Origin: Sphingobium faniae
GTDB lineage: Bacteria; Pseudomonadota; Alphaproteobacteria; Sphingomonadales; Sphingomonadaceae
NCBI GenBank assembly: GCA_900100475.1
Contig: FMTU01000003.1
Location: 62,001-126,000 of the forward strand
Reading direction: 5' to 3'
DNA length: 64,000 nt
The position numbers and the translations under genes were made by a program. How positions within the stretch are numbered: position 1 is the stretch's first letter; the number at the start of each line of letters is the position of its first letter. This document shows, in pieces, positions 44,732 to 52,768 of the stretch. The notes under the pieces were generated by a model. That model saw only the letters and a program-made list of their open reading frames with translations, searched no databases and was not told the origin of the DNA.

Positions 44732-45852
44732 CGCTCCGCCCTCGCCTCGATGACGGCGAGCGGGTCAAGATCACCCATCGCCGTCAGAAATCTCTCGCTC
44801 ATCGCCGAGATGACCTCGATCAGGTGCAACTGTTCGGTGATGAAGGGCCAGACGACACCCTGGAGCATCTGGGCACGATATTCGTCCCACGCGGCGGCGC
44901 GATCGAGGACAGGCCCGCCTTCGGCGGTCAACTGCTGAAGATAATATTCGAGCAGTTCCCGCTCATGCTCGCGCCGGTCGGGAACCGTGAGAGCGCCTCC
45001 GAGGAAGTAGGCGACATCCTTCGACCATGGCATGATCGCCGCTGTCTGCCAGTCGAGCATGGCGCAACTGCCGTCTGGCTCGATATAGGTCTGGCCGACA
45101 TGTGCGTCGCCATGACCAAGGGCGAGCCATTCGCTGCGATCATCCTGCGCCCATAGATTTCTCAAGCCCCGCAGAAGCCGCTCGCGATCTCCATATCCGG
45201 CGGGAATGAAAGAGCGTATCTGCGGTCGCGCCAGAAGTTCGTCGAAGCGGTCGCCCGACATCAGGGCGGGAAGGCTTTCCCGCGCGGGGCGGCTGCCAAG
45301 CTCGATCCAGGGAAGCGCGCCGGGTTTCCACCCCCATGTCTTCGCATGCATGCGGGCAAAGACGCGGAGCATCCTGGCAGCCTGACCGGCGCTCCATGGC
45401 GTGCGGGCATCGCAGAAAACGACGTCGCGCGCCGACAGATCCTCCAGGATCAGCACGCCGTCCTTCCCGTTCTCGATCGCGAGCAGACATTCGGGGAGCG
45501 GGATTCCGAGCCTGTCCGGCATATCCCTGTAAAAGGACACTTCCATCACGAAGAGCGTGGCGACGTCCCAGTCAGACCCTTGCGCCTCGCTCTTGAAATA
45601 GGCCCTTATATTTTCATCAAACAGGCCCTTCACGCAGATCCGGTCGGGAAGCGAGGCCACGCCGTCACGGCTTTCGGTTTCCAGTGAAAACAGGATTTTC
45701 GTGGCAGTGCCGCCGATGACCCGTTCGCGCGTGATCTTGCGAAGGACAATATCGGGAAATCGGGATTCGAGGGCATTGCGAACCCAGCCCTCGTCGACGG
45801 ACGCAATGCTGACCGGATAGCCGATCGGCTTCGTCAACGTTGCGACGTTCAT
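44728..45852 (-). CDS. APH-fold phosphotransferase-like protein 2
   Basis: 374 aa, related to choline/ecdysteroid-kinase-like phosphotransferases. The catalytic loop LALGHGDAHVGQTYI keeps His and Asp but has Gln in place of the metal-binding Asn; the metal aspartate is in CAMLDWQTAAIM. The glycine-rich and lysine part is GGTATKILFSLE and ICVKGLF. First gene of the leftward unit 45852-38292. Phosphorylation of a hydroxylated intermediate is a possible role. Confidence 0.83.
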   Translation of the reverse strand: MNVATLTKPIGYPVSIASVDEGWVRNALESRFPDIVLRKITRERVIGGTATKILFSLETESRDGVASLPDRICVKGLFDENIRAYFKSEAQGSDWDVATLFVMEVSFYRDMPDRLGIPLPECLLAIENGKDGVLILEDLSARDVVFCDARTPWSAGQAARMLRVFARMHAKTWGWKPGALPWIELGSRPARESLPALMSGDRFDELLARPQIRSFIPAGYGDRERLLRGLRNLWAQDDRSEWLALGHGDAHVGQTYIEPDGSCAMLDWQTAAIMPWSKDVAYFLGGALTVPDRREHERELLEYYLQQLTAEGGPVLDRAAAWDEYRAQMLQGVVWPFITEQLHLIEVISAMSERFLTAMGDLDPLAVIEARAER

Positions 45853-45887
45853 GCCACCCCTCCATCGGCCAAAGCAGATCGACCGCC

Positions 45888-45922
45888 ATTATAATTGTAT
45901 ATGTTACATCAGTATCGTATTC
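45888..45922 (-). promoter_or_regulatory. possible promoter and degenerate box pair for the leftward unit
   Basis: On the minus strand a perfect TATAAT lies at 45888-45893. Degenerate boxes GTATAT (45897-45902) and GTATTC (45917-45922) are exactly 20 bp apart, as in the better pairs nearby. No good -35 is seen. Confidence 0.3.
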
Positions 45923-46013
45923 TATTTATGATGCCATCGCAATCTCGAACGTCATTTTTTTCTGGTTATATTACAATAATTTAATAGAATTTTCTATGCA
46001 TCATGCGTCCTCT

Positions 46014-46050
46014 TTGTCAAAAATGCATGCTATTTTAATATAATGTATGC
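46014..46050 (+). promoter_or_regulatory. promoter with GCATGC/GTATGC box pair
   Basis: TTGTCA (46014-46019), 19-nt spacer and perfect TATAAT (46039-46044). Boxes GCATGC (46025-46030) and GTATGC (46045-46050) are 20 bp apart; the second abuts the -10 exactly as in the promoters at 51250 and 59713. Both boxes are followed by YATTTT. It precedes the gene at 46098. Confidence 0.55.
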
Positions 46051-46097
46051 CATTTTGATCGGCGAAAGAATCGTCGGAATGCAGAGAAGGCAAGAAC

Positions 46098-47183
46098 ATG
46101 ACATCGGAAGGGAATTTGCCGATCGAGCATGATGACCATCTCATTCCTATCCCGGACATCAACATGTGGAATGAGACCATGGCTGGAATGTTCGTCGATC
46201 CACGATCCGGGTGGAGCGGGATCTTCTATCTTGGACGCTGGTGGGCAAAGCCGACGATGCTGAGAGCGATGATCGGCCTGTTCGGCCCCGGCGATCGCGC
46301 GATATTCGTTCGCAACTATGGCCAGTCGGAAGACGAGAAGATCGCGACCGGTGGCGGTCTCCGGATGGCTCCGACGGGCGAAGGCGGAATCCGCTACACC
46401 TATTCCGGTCCGTCCGATGTCCGCAGACAGAGCGCCGCTTCCCGCGAAGGCGTTGGTATCGGCCCGCTTTCCTTGCTCGATCTGGAATTCGACTTCGTTC
46501 CATCGTTCGCGCCCTGGAGCCTGCATTCGGGCGGGCATGCAGGTCCGGATGGGAAGGACGTCTTCTTTCAGGCGGGCCATGTCGAACAGATCGGCCTGAT
46601 GAGCGGCCGCTTCTGCCTGGATGGCGAAGTGGTGGAAATCAGCAATGCCTATGGCGTCCGGGATCATTCGCGCGGCCCGCGATCATTCGACAGACATCAT
46701 AGCCATGACTGGATCAATGCCCGGTTCGAAAGCGGCTGGGGATTCTGCGCCTTTCGCGCGATGGTCGTCGATGAGGCGGATCATGTCGCCAATGCAGCCG
46801 TGATCTTCCGGGACGGGCGTCAGTTTCCTGCCACGATGAGATCTTCACGGAAGCTGCTGGAACCGGGTACGGACATCTGGGCGCCCATCGACTTCGCGCT
46901 GGAAGCAGATGGGCTGGGAACGTTCGATATCACGGTCGAAAGGCTATGGACGCTCTGGCAGATTTCGCTGTTCAATCGGGCGGATGTCGCATTCGGGCCT
47001 CCGCTTGCCCGGACATCGCGGCAGGACGCCATGTGGAATGTCGAACAGAACGGCCTTTTCATCTGCAATGGCGAGCAGGGCGTGGGACGGGTCGAACGCT
47101 CCAACCGGGATATCGAACTGGACCAGCGGTGGCTGTCGATGTGCGAACCCCGCCTTCTCGATTTCGGGCAAAGCCGAAATTGA
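46098..47183 (+). CDS. CrtC/lipocalin-like protein (DUF7064/7065 type)
   Basis: 361 aa, no signal peptide. Beta-rich, with the segment NAYGVRDHSRGPRSFDRHHS, which matches the G-x-RDHS-x-G-x-R motif of hydroxyneurosporene-synthase/tocopherol-cyclase-like proteins (DUF7064/DUF7065). Proteins of this sort bind or hydrate hydrophobic isoprenoids and are frequent in sphingomonad catabolic clusters. It is the only rightward gene in the 38-59 kb part and has its own box-pair promoter. The biochemical role is unknown. Confidence 0.72.
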   Translation: MTSEGNLPIEHDDHLIPIPDINMWNETMAGMFVDPRSGWSGIFYLGRWWAKPTMLRAMIGLFGPGDRAIFVRNYGQSEDEKIATGGGLRMAPTGEGGIRYTYSGPSDVRRQSAASREGVGIGPLSLLDLEFDFVPSFAPWSLHSGGHAGPDGKDVFFQAGHVEQIGLMSGRFCLDGEVVEISNAYGVRDHSRGPRSFDRHHSHDWINARFESGWGFCAFRAMVVDEADHVANAAVIFRDGRQFPATMRSSRKLLEPGTDIWAPIDFALEADGLGTFDITVERLWTLWQISLFNRADVAFGPPLARTSRQDAMWNVEQNGLFICNGEQGVGRVERSNRDIELDQRWLSMCEPRLLDFGQSRN

Positions 47184-47326
47184 CGCTCAAGGATGTAAGT
47201 CGGCTGGGTCCGGCCCGTTTTCCCCCGGAGCGGACGTGCATGAGGGTAAAGCCGTCGCACTGCCCATTACGCACGGGATCAGGCCAAAATGCCTGAGCCA
47301 TGTTTCAGCCAGAACCGGTCCGTCTT

Positions 47327-48091
47327 TCAGACCAGAGCGGACAGGCCACCATCAACGCACAAGGCCACGCCCTGTATGTAGGACGCCCTGTCCGAGCACA
47401 GCCAGACGGCCGCCTGCGCCTGTTCGTCGACGCGGGCCAGGCGTCCCATCGGCATCACGGCGGCAATCGCGCTGAGATCATTCGCATTGCCATCCGCGCA
47501 GTCTTCAAGCTGCCCGGTCAGCGTCGGACCGGGCAGTATCGCGTTCACCCGGATGTTCCTTTCCGAAAGGTCGATCGCGGCCGAGCGGGTCATCCCGATG
47601 ATCGCGTGCTTCGTTGCCGTATAGGCAAACAGTTCAGCCGAGGCCGAGTCGCCGGCCCGTGAGGCATTGTTGCAGATCGCTCCGCCGCCCCTCTTCAACA
47701 TCTCCGGTATCTCATGCTTCATGCAGAGCCAGACGCCCTGCATGTTGAGAGTGACCACGCTGTTCCATTCATCAGCACCGCAGTTGAGCAGGTCCGTATA
47801 GTGGCCCGGCAACCCCGCGTTGTTGAAGGCAATGTCCAGGCCGCCAAAATGTTCGACCGTGGCCCGGACCATGGCGATGATATCGGCCTCTTTCCTGATA
47901 TCCGCTCCAACGAATATCGCGTCGCCGCCCTGGGCGGCGATATCAGCGACAACCGCCTCTCCCGCGGCCCGGTCTATGTCCGAGATACAGACCCTGGCGC
48001 CCTCCTTCGCAAAAAGGCGAGCCGCAGCGCGGCCGATGCCGGACGCCCCGGCTGTGACAAGAGCCACTTTCCCATCAACAAGTGCCAACAT
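47327..48091 (-). CDS. SDR family oxidoreductase
   Basis: 254 aa from the ATG at 48089-48091. Motifs: ALVTAGASGIGRAAARLFAK, the acidic NAD-selecting SDID, FNNAGLPG, the unusual serine region ICNNASRAGDS and YTATKHAIIGMTR. The same NN-S/A-SR-x-G and YTATK pattern occurs in the next SDR, so the two are paralogues. It ends the unit that begins with TonB receptor 2 and is convergent with the gene at 46098. Confidence 0.9.
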   Translation of the reverse strand: MLALVDGKVALVTAGASGIGRAAARLFAKEGARVCISDIDRAAGEAVVADIAAQGGDAIFVGADIRKEADIIAMVRATVEHFGGLDIAFNNAGLPGHYTDLLNCGADEWNSVVTLNMQGVWLCMKHEIPEMLKRGGGAICNNASRAGDSASAELFAYTATKHAIIGMTRSAAIDLSERNIRVNAILPGPTLTGQLEDCADGNANDLSAIAAVMPMGRLARVDEQAQAAVWLCSDRASYIQGVALCVDGGLSALV

Positions 48092-48123
48092 GCTCTCCAA
48101 TCTGTTCCTGACCCGGTAGCCGG

Positions 48124-48918
48124 TTATTCCGCCGCTGCCGGCGCGAACGGCTTCCAGTTCGCCGTCTGCGCGCCCATGCCGCCATCGACAGCCAGCGTAA
48201 TGCCCGTCACATGGGAACTCCTGTCCGAGCAAAGCCAGACAACAGCCTCTGCCTGCTCATTCGCGGTCCCGATCCGCTTCATCGGGACGCTGTGCTCCAG
48301 CAATCCCCAAGACACGCCAAGTCCCTCCACGGCTGCTTCGAGTTGCGGCGTGCGCGTATTGCCGGGCATGAGCGCATTGACGCGGATATTCTGTCGCGCG
48401 AGGTCCACCGCTGCAGAGCGCGTGATGCCGACGACCGCGTGCTTGGTCGCGGTATATGCGAACATGTTGGGCGCCGTCGCCTCGCCAGACCGGGAGGAAT
48501 TGTTGCAGATCGCTCCACCTCCTCTGCGCAGCATGGCATTCACCTGATGAAACATGCATCGCCAGACCGATGTCACATTGGTGCGCAGCATCCGATCCCA
48601 TTCGGCTTCGGTACAATCGAGGATATTCTTGTATCCGCTCGACATTCCGGCGTTGTTGAAAGCCAGGTCGAGTCCGCCAAACCGTCGCTCGGTCTCGCTC
48701 ACCATGCCGATGATGTGCTCTTCGGACGTGACATCGGCATGAAAGGCGAATGCCGATCCGCCGGCCTGTGCGATCTCGGCCGCCACGGATTCCGCTTTTG
48801 CCAGGTCGATGTCCGCAACGCACACTTGCGCGCCCTCACGGGCAAACGCAATCGCGGCGGCGCGCCCGATCCCTGATCCTGCGCCGGTCACAAGAGCGGT
48901 CTTTCCTTCACACAGCAT
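48124..48918 (-). CDS. SDR family oxidoreductase
   Basis: 264 aa. ALVTGAGSGIGRAAAIAFAR, ADID (NAD preference), FNNAGMSSG, ICNNSSRSGEA with the catalytic serine and YTATKHAVVGITR. It carries a C-terminal extension of about ten residues. It is a paralogue of the SDR directly downstream, 32 nt away, and follows TonB receptor 2 by 38 nt. Confidence 0.9.
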   Translation of the reverse strand: MLCEGKTALVTGAGSGIGRAAAIAFAREGAQVCVADIDLAKAESVAAEIAQAGGSAFAFHADVTSEEHIIGMVSETERRFGGLDLAFNNAGMSSGYKNILDCTEAEWDRMLRTNVTSVWRCMFHQVNAMLRRGGGAICNNSSRSGEATAPNMFAYTATKHAVVGITRSAAVDLARQNIRVNALMPGNTRTPQLEAAVEGLGVSWGLLEHSVPMKRIGTANEQAEAVVWLCSDRSSHVTGITLAVDGGMGAQTANWKPFAPAAAE

Positions 48919-48956
48919 ATATTGGCTCCCTCGTCATCGCCGCTGAGGCCGTCCGA

Positions 48957-51206
48957 TCAGAATGTCTTGGAAACACGGACGCCGTAAGTACGCGGGCGTC
49001 CGGGCTGCTGGTATTGAAGAAAGGGCGCGTTCGTGCCGCGAAAGCTTACATATTTCCGGTCAAGCAGGTTGTTGACGTAGAAACCCACGCGAAGCGAACG
49101 ACTTTCGTCCGGCGATACATAGCCCGAGATGTTGACCAGGGTGTAACCGGCCTGACGGTCCATTCCGAGCGGCCCGCCCGCTGCCGGGTAGAAATCATAG
49201 GCAGAGGTGTAACGTGCCAGCCCCGCCAGATTGCCAACCCAGCCGGCGACCCCAAGCGGGAAATTATAGCTGATATTGCCGCCCAGCGACCATCGCGGCG
49301 AGCGCTGGGTGGGGGAGCCTTTCACGTTCAGCGGGCAGGAGAACAGGCCTGCCGCAGGCGTGTAGCAGGAAAGGCTTGCAGCCGGATATTTGAGGTATTC
49401 GGAATGCAGATATGCCACCATCGCGCCCAGACTCAAGCCTTCGGCAGGCGAAATCTGCCCATCGAGTTCAACGCCATAGGCCTCGCTCGACGCAGCATTT
49501 TCCGTTCTCGATCCGCCAGCCAGCAGGTCGATCTGCTGGACCTGAAGATCGGAGGATTTCTGATAGAAGACGGCCAGATTGACGTGCCCCCAGTCTTCGA
49601 CGCGCTGCTTGATACCGATTTCATGGCTGAAGATCTTGCTCGGCTTCACCGGGTCGACCACCGTTGGCGTGGGCAGGTTATAGCCGCCCGCCTTGAAGCC
49701 ACGGGTGTACGAGTAATAGATATTGGTAGGTCCATTGTCCCACGCCAGCACAAATCTCGGCGTGAAGGACCTGAAAGAGACATTGGCGGAATCGCTCATC
49801 GGGGGACCGCCGAAAGCGGCCACGGCAGCCGGGTTGATGTTGACGTCGAGTTCGCGGCGATCCCAGTTATATCGGCCCCCGACCGTCGCCTTCAGATCTC
49901 CGAAGGAATAGCTCGCTTCAGCGAAGACCGAGAGCGACTTGGTCGTGACGTCATCCCGGAAGGTCGGGTAGGCGCCGAAGGGCGCTGCGACGGCGTCCCA
50001 TAGCGATCCTGCGAGCTGCGCGACATAATAGCCCTTGTCATACAGCCCCGACATCCCGACGAGATAGTCGATGTTGCTCCCCACCTTTCCCGACAGTGTC
50101 AGATCCTGCACATAGCTCTTGCCGCCTTCGGCAGGCGTCCGGAACATGAACACATCCGAAGGGGTTCCGTCGGAATCGGTGTCGCCGGAAAAAGTGTCCT
50201 TGCGATAGCCCGTCACGCTCGTAAGGGTGGCACCACCAAGGTCCGCCGTGATGTTCAGCGAAACCTGCGTATAGTTCAGCCTGAAGCGCGGAATCACGTT
50301 CTGATAGGTATCGTAGAACCCATAATCGGCGGGATATCCCGCAGTACCGCAGAGCATGCAGGTGTCGATATTGAAGGCCGCCAGAGAGCCCAGCTTCTGC
50401 CGGAGTACGGAATGTTCGACACCGAGAACGGCGGTGAAGCTGTCGGACGGACTCCACTTCAGCTTTCCGCGCACACCGAACTTGTAGCCGCCATAATAGC
50501 GATCGCCAGGCACCGCGCGGTTTTTGACGTATCCATCCTCGTCGGTATAGCGGCCAGCCACACGGAGGCTCAACTCATCGCTGAGCGGTGCGTTGATCAT
50601 GCCCTCAAGCTGGACGTGATCGAAATTCCCGTATTCGCCCGCGATCCGTCCCTTGAACTGGTCTTCGGGATCAGCCGACGAGACAATGATGGCGCCGCCG
50701 GTGGCGTTGCGGCCATATAACACGCCTTGAGGGCCACGAAGAACCTGCACTGTACCCGGATCATACAGGCTCATGGATTCCTGAGAGCCGATGCCCCGGG
50801 CAATGTAGACACCGTCATAATAGACAGCAACCGGAGGCTCGAGACCCGGAGGAGCCGAGGTCGTCGTGCCAATTCCGCGGATGACGTTCTGTTCGATCGC
50901 GACGAAGTCACCGAACTGGGCGCCGGGGACGAGAAGCTGGATATCGCGGAAGCTGGTGATACCGGCACGCGTCTGCATCTCCGCGGAAATCGCGGTTATC
51001 GCGATGGGAACATCCTGCAGCTTCTCCGAACGACGCTGGGCCGTGACGACAATCTCCCCTGCCGGCGCGGCTGACGTCGCTGCCCTGGCGCCGGCGGCAT
51101 CCCCGGCGCCCTGCGCACGCGCCGCTCCGGGACAGGCCAGTATGATGCTCACGACTCCCGTCGTCGCCAGAAGCACATGGCGATATTTCATGTCCATGAA
51201 TTTCAT
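48957..51206 (-). CDS. TonB-dependent outer membrane receptor 2
   Basis: 749 aa from the ATG at 51204-51206, behind GGGGAGG. The signal peptide ends in CPGAARAQ. The plug has GEIVVTAQRRSEKLQDVPIA, IRGIGTTTSAPPG, VAVYYDGVYIARG and VQVLRGPQGVLYGRNATGG. The final barrel strand is TYGVRVSKTF. It is the first gene of a three-gene unit with two SDRs and lies behind the GTATAC box pair at 51250-51275. An upstream ATG at 51233 is less likely. Confidence 0.95.
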   Translation of the reverse strand: MKFMDMKYRHVLLATTGVVSIILACPGAARAQGAGDAAGARAATSAAPAGEIVVTAQRRSEKLQDVPIAITAISAEMQTRAGITSFRDIQLLVPGAQFGDFVAIEQNVIRGIGTTTSAPPGLEPPVAVYYDGVYIARGIGSQESMSLYDPGTVQVLRGPQGVLYGRNATGGAIIVSSADPEDQFKGRIAGEYGNFDHVQLEGMINAPLSDELSLRVAGRYTDEDGYVKNRAVPGDRYYGGYKFGVRGKLKWSPSDSFTAVLGVEHSVLRQKLGSLAAFNIDTCMLCGTAGYPADYGFYDTYQNVIPRFRLNYTQVSLNITADLGGATLTSVTGYRKDTFSGDTDSDGTPSDVFMFRTPAEGGKSYVQDLTLSGKVGSNIDYLVGMSGLYDKGYYVAQLAGSLWDAVAAPFGAYPTFRDDVTTKSLSVFAEASYSFGDLKATVGGRYNWDRRELDVNINPAAVAAFGGPPMSDSANVSFRSFTPRFVLAWDNGPTNIYYSYTRGFKAGGYNLPTPTVVDPVKPSKIFSHEIGIKQRVEDWGHVNLAVFYQKSSDLQVQQIDLLAGGSRTENAASSEAYGVELDGQISPAEGLSLGAMVAYLHSEYLKYPAASLSCYTPAAGLFSCPLNVKGSPTQRSPRWSLGGNISYNFPLGVAGWVGNLAGLARYTSAYDFYPAAGGPLGMDRQAGYTLVNISGYVSPDESRSLRVGFYVNNLLDRKYVSFRGTNAPFLQYQQPGRPRTYGVRVSKTF

Positions 51207-51249
51207 TTTTCCTCCCCATGGATCAGGCATCATTGGCCCGTCCTTTTAC

Positions 51250-51284
51250 GTATACATGTTATGTATAATGTATACGATACACAA
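51250..51284 (-). promoter_or_regulatory. promoter of TonB receptor 2 with two GTATAC boxes
   Basis: On the minus strand TTGTGT (51279-51284), 17 nt, TAACAT (51256-51261). GTATAC boxes at 51250-51255 and 51270-51275 are exactly 20 bp apart; the first abuts the -10, the second lies in the spacer 3 bp from the -35. This fits repressor dimers on one helix face. Confidence 0.65.
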
Positions 51285-51396
51285 TATCACATGCTCTTGC
51301 TCAGTCAAGCAGGAAAGAATCGCCCTTTGAGGTCGAGCCGAACGCCTTTTCGGAGCCGGCAGACCGACAGGCACCGAATATGGGCGGTCGCCGAGT

Positions 51397-51723
51397 TCAG
51401 TGAGAAAAAGACGACATCGTATGAATGACTATGACGCCAGCAATGATCAGCGCGATTCCGGCGATGGCCGCCTGATCGAGCTTCTGGCCCTGGAAAACCC
51501 AGGCGATTGCCGTGATCGCGACAACGCCAACGCCTGACCATATCGCATAGGCGATGCCGGTCGGGATGCTGCGCAGGGCCAGCGACAGGAAATAGAATGA
51601 GAGGCAGTATCCCACGACCGTGACAAGCGAAGGGACCAGCCTCGTGAAGCCGTTGGACATCCCGATGAAGGACGTGGCCGTGACTTCACAGGCGATGGCT
51701 ACCGCCAGATAGACAAATTCCAT
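51397..51723 (-). CDS. small multidrug resistance (SMR) family transporter
   Basis: 108-aa four-helix proton antiporter like EmrE/SugE. The membrane-embedded glutamate is Glu13 in AIACEVTATS, and helices 2-4 show GYCLSFYFLSLALRSIPTGI, AYAIWSGVGVVAITAIAW and IAGIALIIAGVIVIHTMS. It is the last gene of the leftward catabolic unit, so it may export a toxic substrate or intermediate. Confidence 0.95.
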   Translation of the reverse strand: MEFVYLAVAIACEVTATSFIGMSNGFTRLVPSLVTVVGYCLSFYFLSLALRSIPTGIAYAIWSGVGVVAITAIAWVFQGQKLDQAAIAGIALIIAGVIVIHTMSSFSH

Positions 51724-51759
51724 TTCCTGCTTCCCTGTGATTGGCGGGAGTGGACGGGT

Positions 51760-52755
51760 TCAGTCGCCCGCACCCATCTCGAGACCGATGCAACCATCTT
51801 CCAGCATCTGGGAGACATCCGCTTCGGGAGCGATTTCCTGAATGTCACGAACAAGTCCCAGCATCGTTGTGTGAAGCGGAACGAGCGCGGTCTTCATCAT
51901 GAGAAACCTCGCTGCGTCCCGCCACGCATCCGCGGTAGGCTCACGCGCAAAGGTCGTCTCTGTCGTGCCCATGATCACTCGGGACGCGCCGAGACCGCTC
52001 ACGCGGAAGACTTCATTCGAAACATCGGTGTCCGGGTGGACCAGCCAGGCGACAAATGCCGCGACCCGCTCTGGCTGGAAGTGATTCTGCAACGTCTCGA
52101 CAACCGCAGGGTCCGTGATCGCTGCAGTCATTCGCGTCCAGCCCGTCGGCATGAGGCCATTGACGTTGATGCCGACAAGGCGTCCGTCCAGCGCGAGGTT
52201 CCTGGTAAAACCGTACACGCCGCCCTTGGCGGCGCCATAGCTCGTCGATCCGGGCGTACCGAGCATGCCGCTTGACGATGTGTTGAGTACACGCGCCGCA
52301 TCCGATTTCTTCAGATGCGGCCAGGCTGCGCGGCAGACCTCGACCGTTCCCTTCAGGTGGACGTCGGCGCCCGCATGCCAGTCGTCAGACGCCATTTCGC
52401 CGAAAAATGCATCATTGAGCACACCGGCATTGTTGATGACGATATCCAGTCGCCCGAACGCATCCATTGCGGTCGCGATCAGATCCTGCGCCTGCGTCAC
52501 GACGTTATGGTTGTCGGCAACCGCCATCCCGCCAAGCGCGGTGATCTCGCTGACCACATTGGCCGCCGGATCTTCCCCGGAATGCGCGCCCGTCGATTTG
52601 ACGCCCAGATCGTTCACGACGACCTTGCATCCAAGCGATGCCAGCATCATCGCGTGCGCGCGTCCCAGCCCCCTTCCAGCGCCGGTCACAATGGCGACGC
52701 GGCCATCGAAGCGAAGGGGCTTCTGATCAGTTACGGTCATGGTTTCAGTCTCCAT
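51760..52755 (-). CDS. SDR similar to MFE-2 type (3R)-hydroxyacyl-CoA dehydrogenase
   Basis: 331 aa. The N-terminus reads GRVAIVTGAGRGLGRAHAMM then VVVNDLGVKSTGAHSGEDPA; the long loop after VVNDLG is typical of HSD17B4/peroxisomal multifunctional enzyme 2. VINNAGVLNDAFFGEM, LNTSSSGMLGTPGSTSYGAA and YGAAK complete the active site. The C-terminal about 80 residues are unlike common SDRs. It would oxidise a hydroxyacyl-CoA in side-chain breakdown. It is 36 nt before the SMR gene. Confidence 0.88.
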   Translation of the reverse strand: METETMTVTDQKPLRFDGRVAIVTGAGRGLGRAHAMMLASLGCKVVVNDLGVKSTGAHSGEDPAANVVSEITALGGMAVADNHNVVTQAQDLIATAMDAFGRLDIVINNAGVLNDAFFGEMASDDWHAGADVHLKGTVEVCRAAWPHLKKSDAARVLNTSSSGMLGTPGSTSYGAAKGGVYGFTRNLALDGRLVGINVNGLMPTGWTRMTAAITDPAVVETLQNHFQPERVAAFVAWLVHPDTDVSNEVFRVSGLGASRVIMGTTETTFAREPTADAWRDAARFLMMKTALVPLHTTMLGLVRDIQEIAPEADVSQMLEDGCIGLEMGAGD

Positions 52756-52768
52756 GGATGGATGGGAT

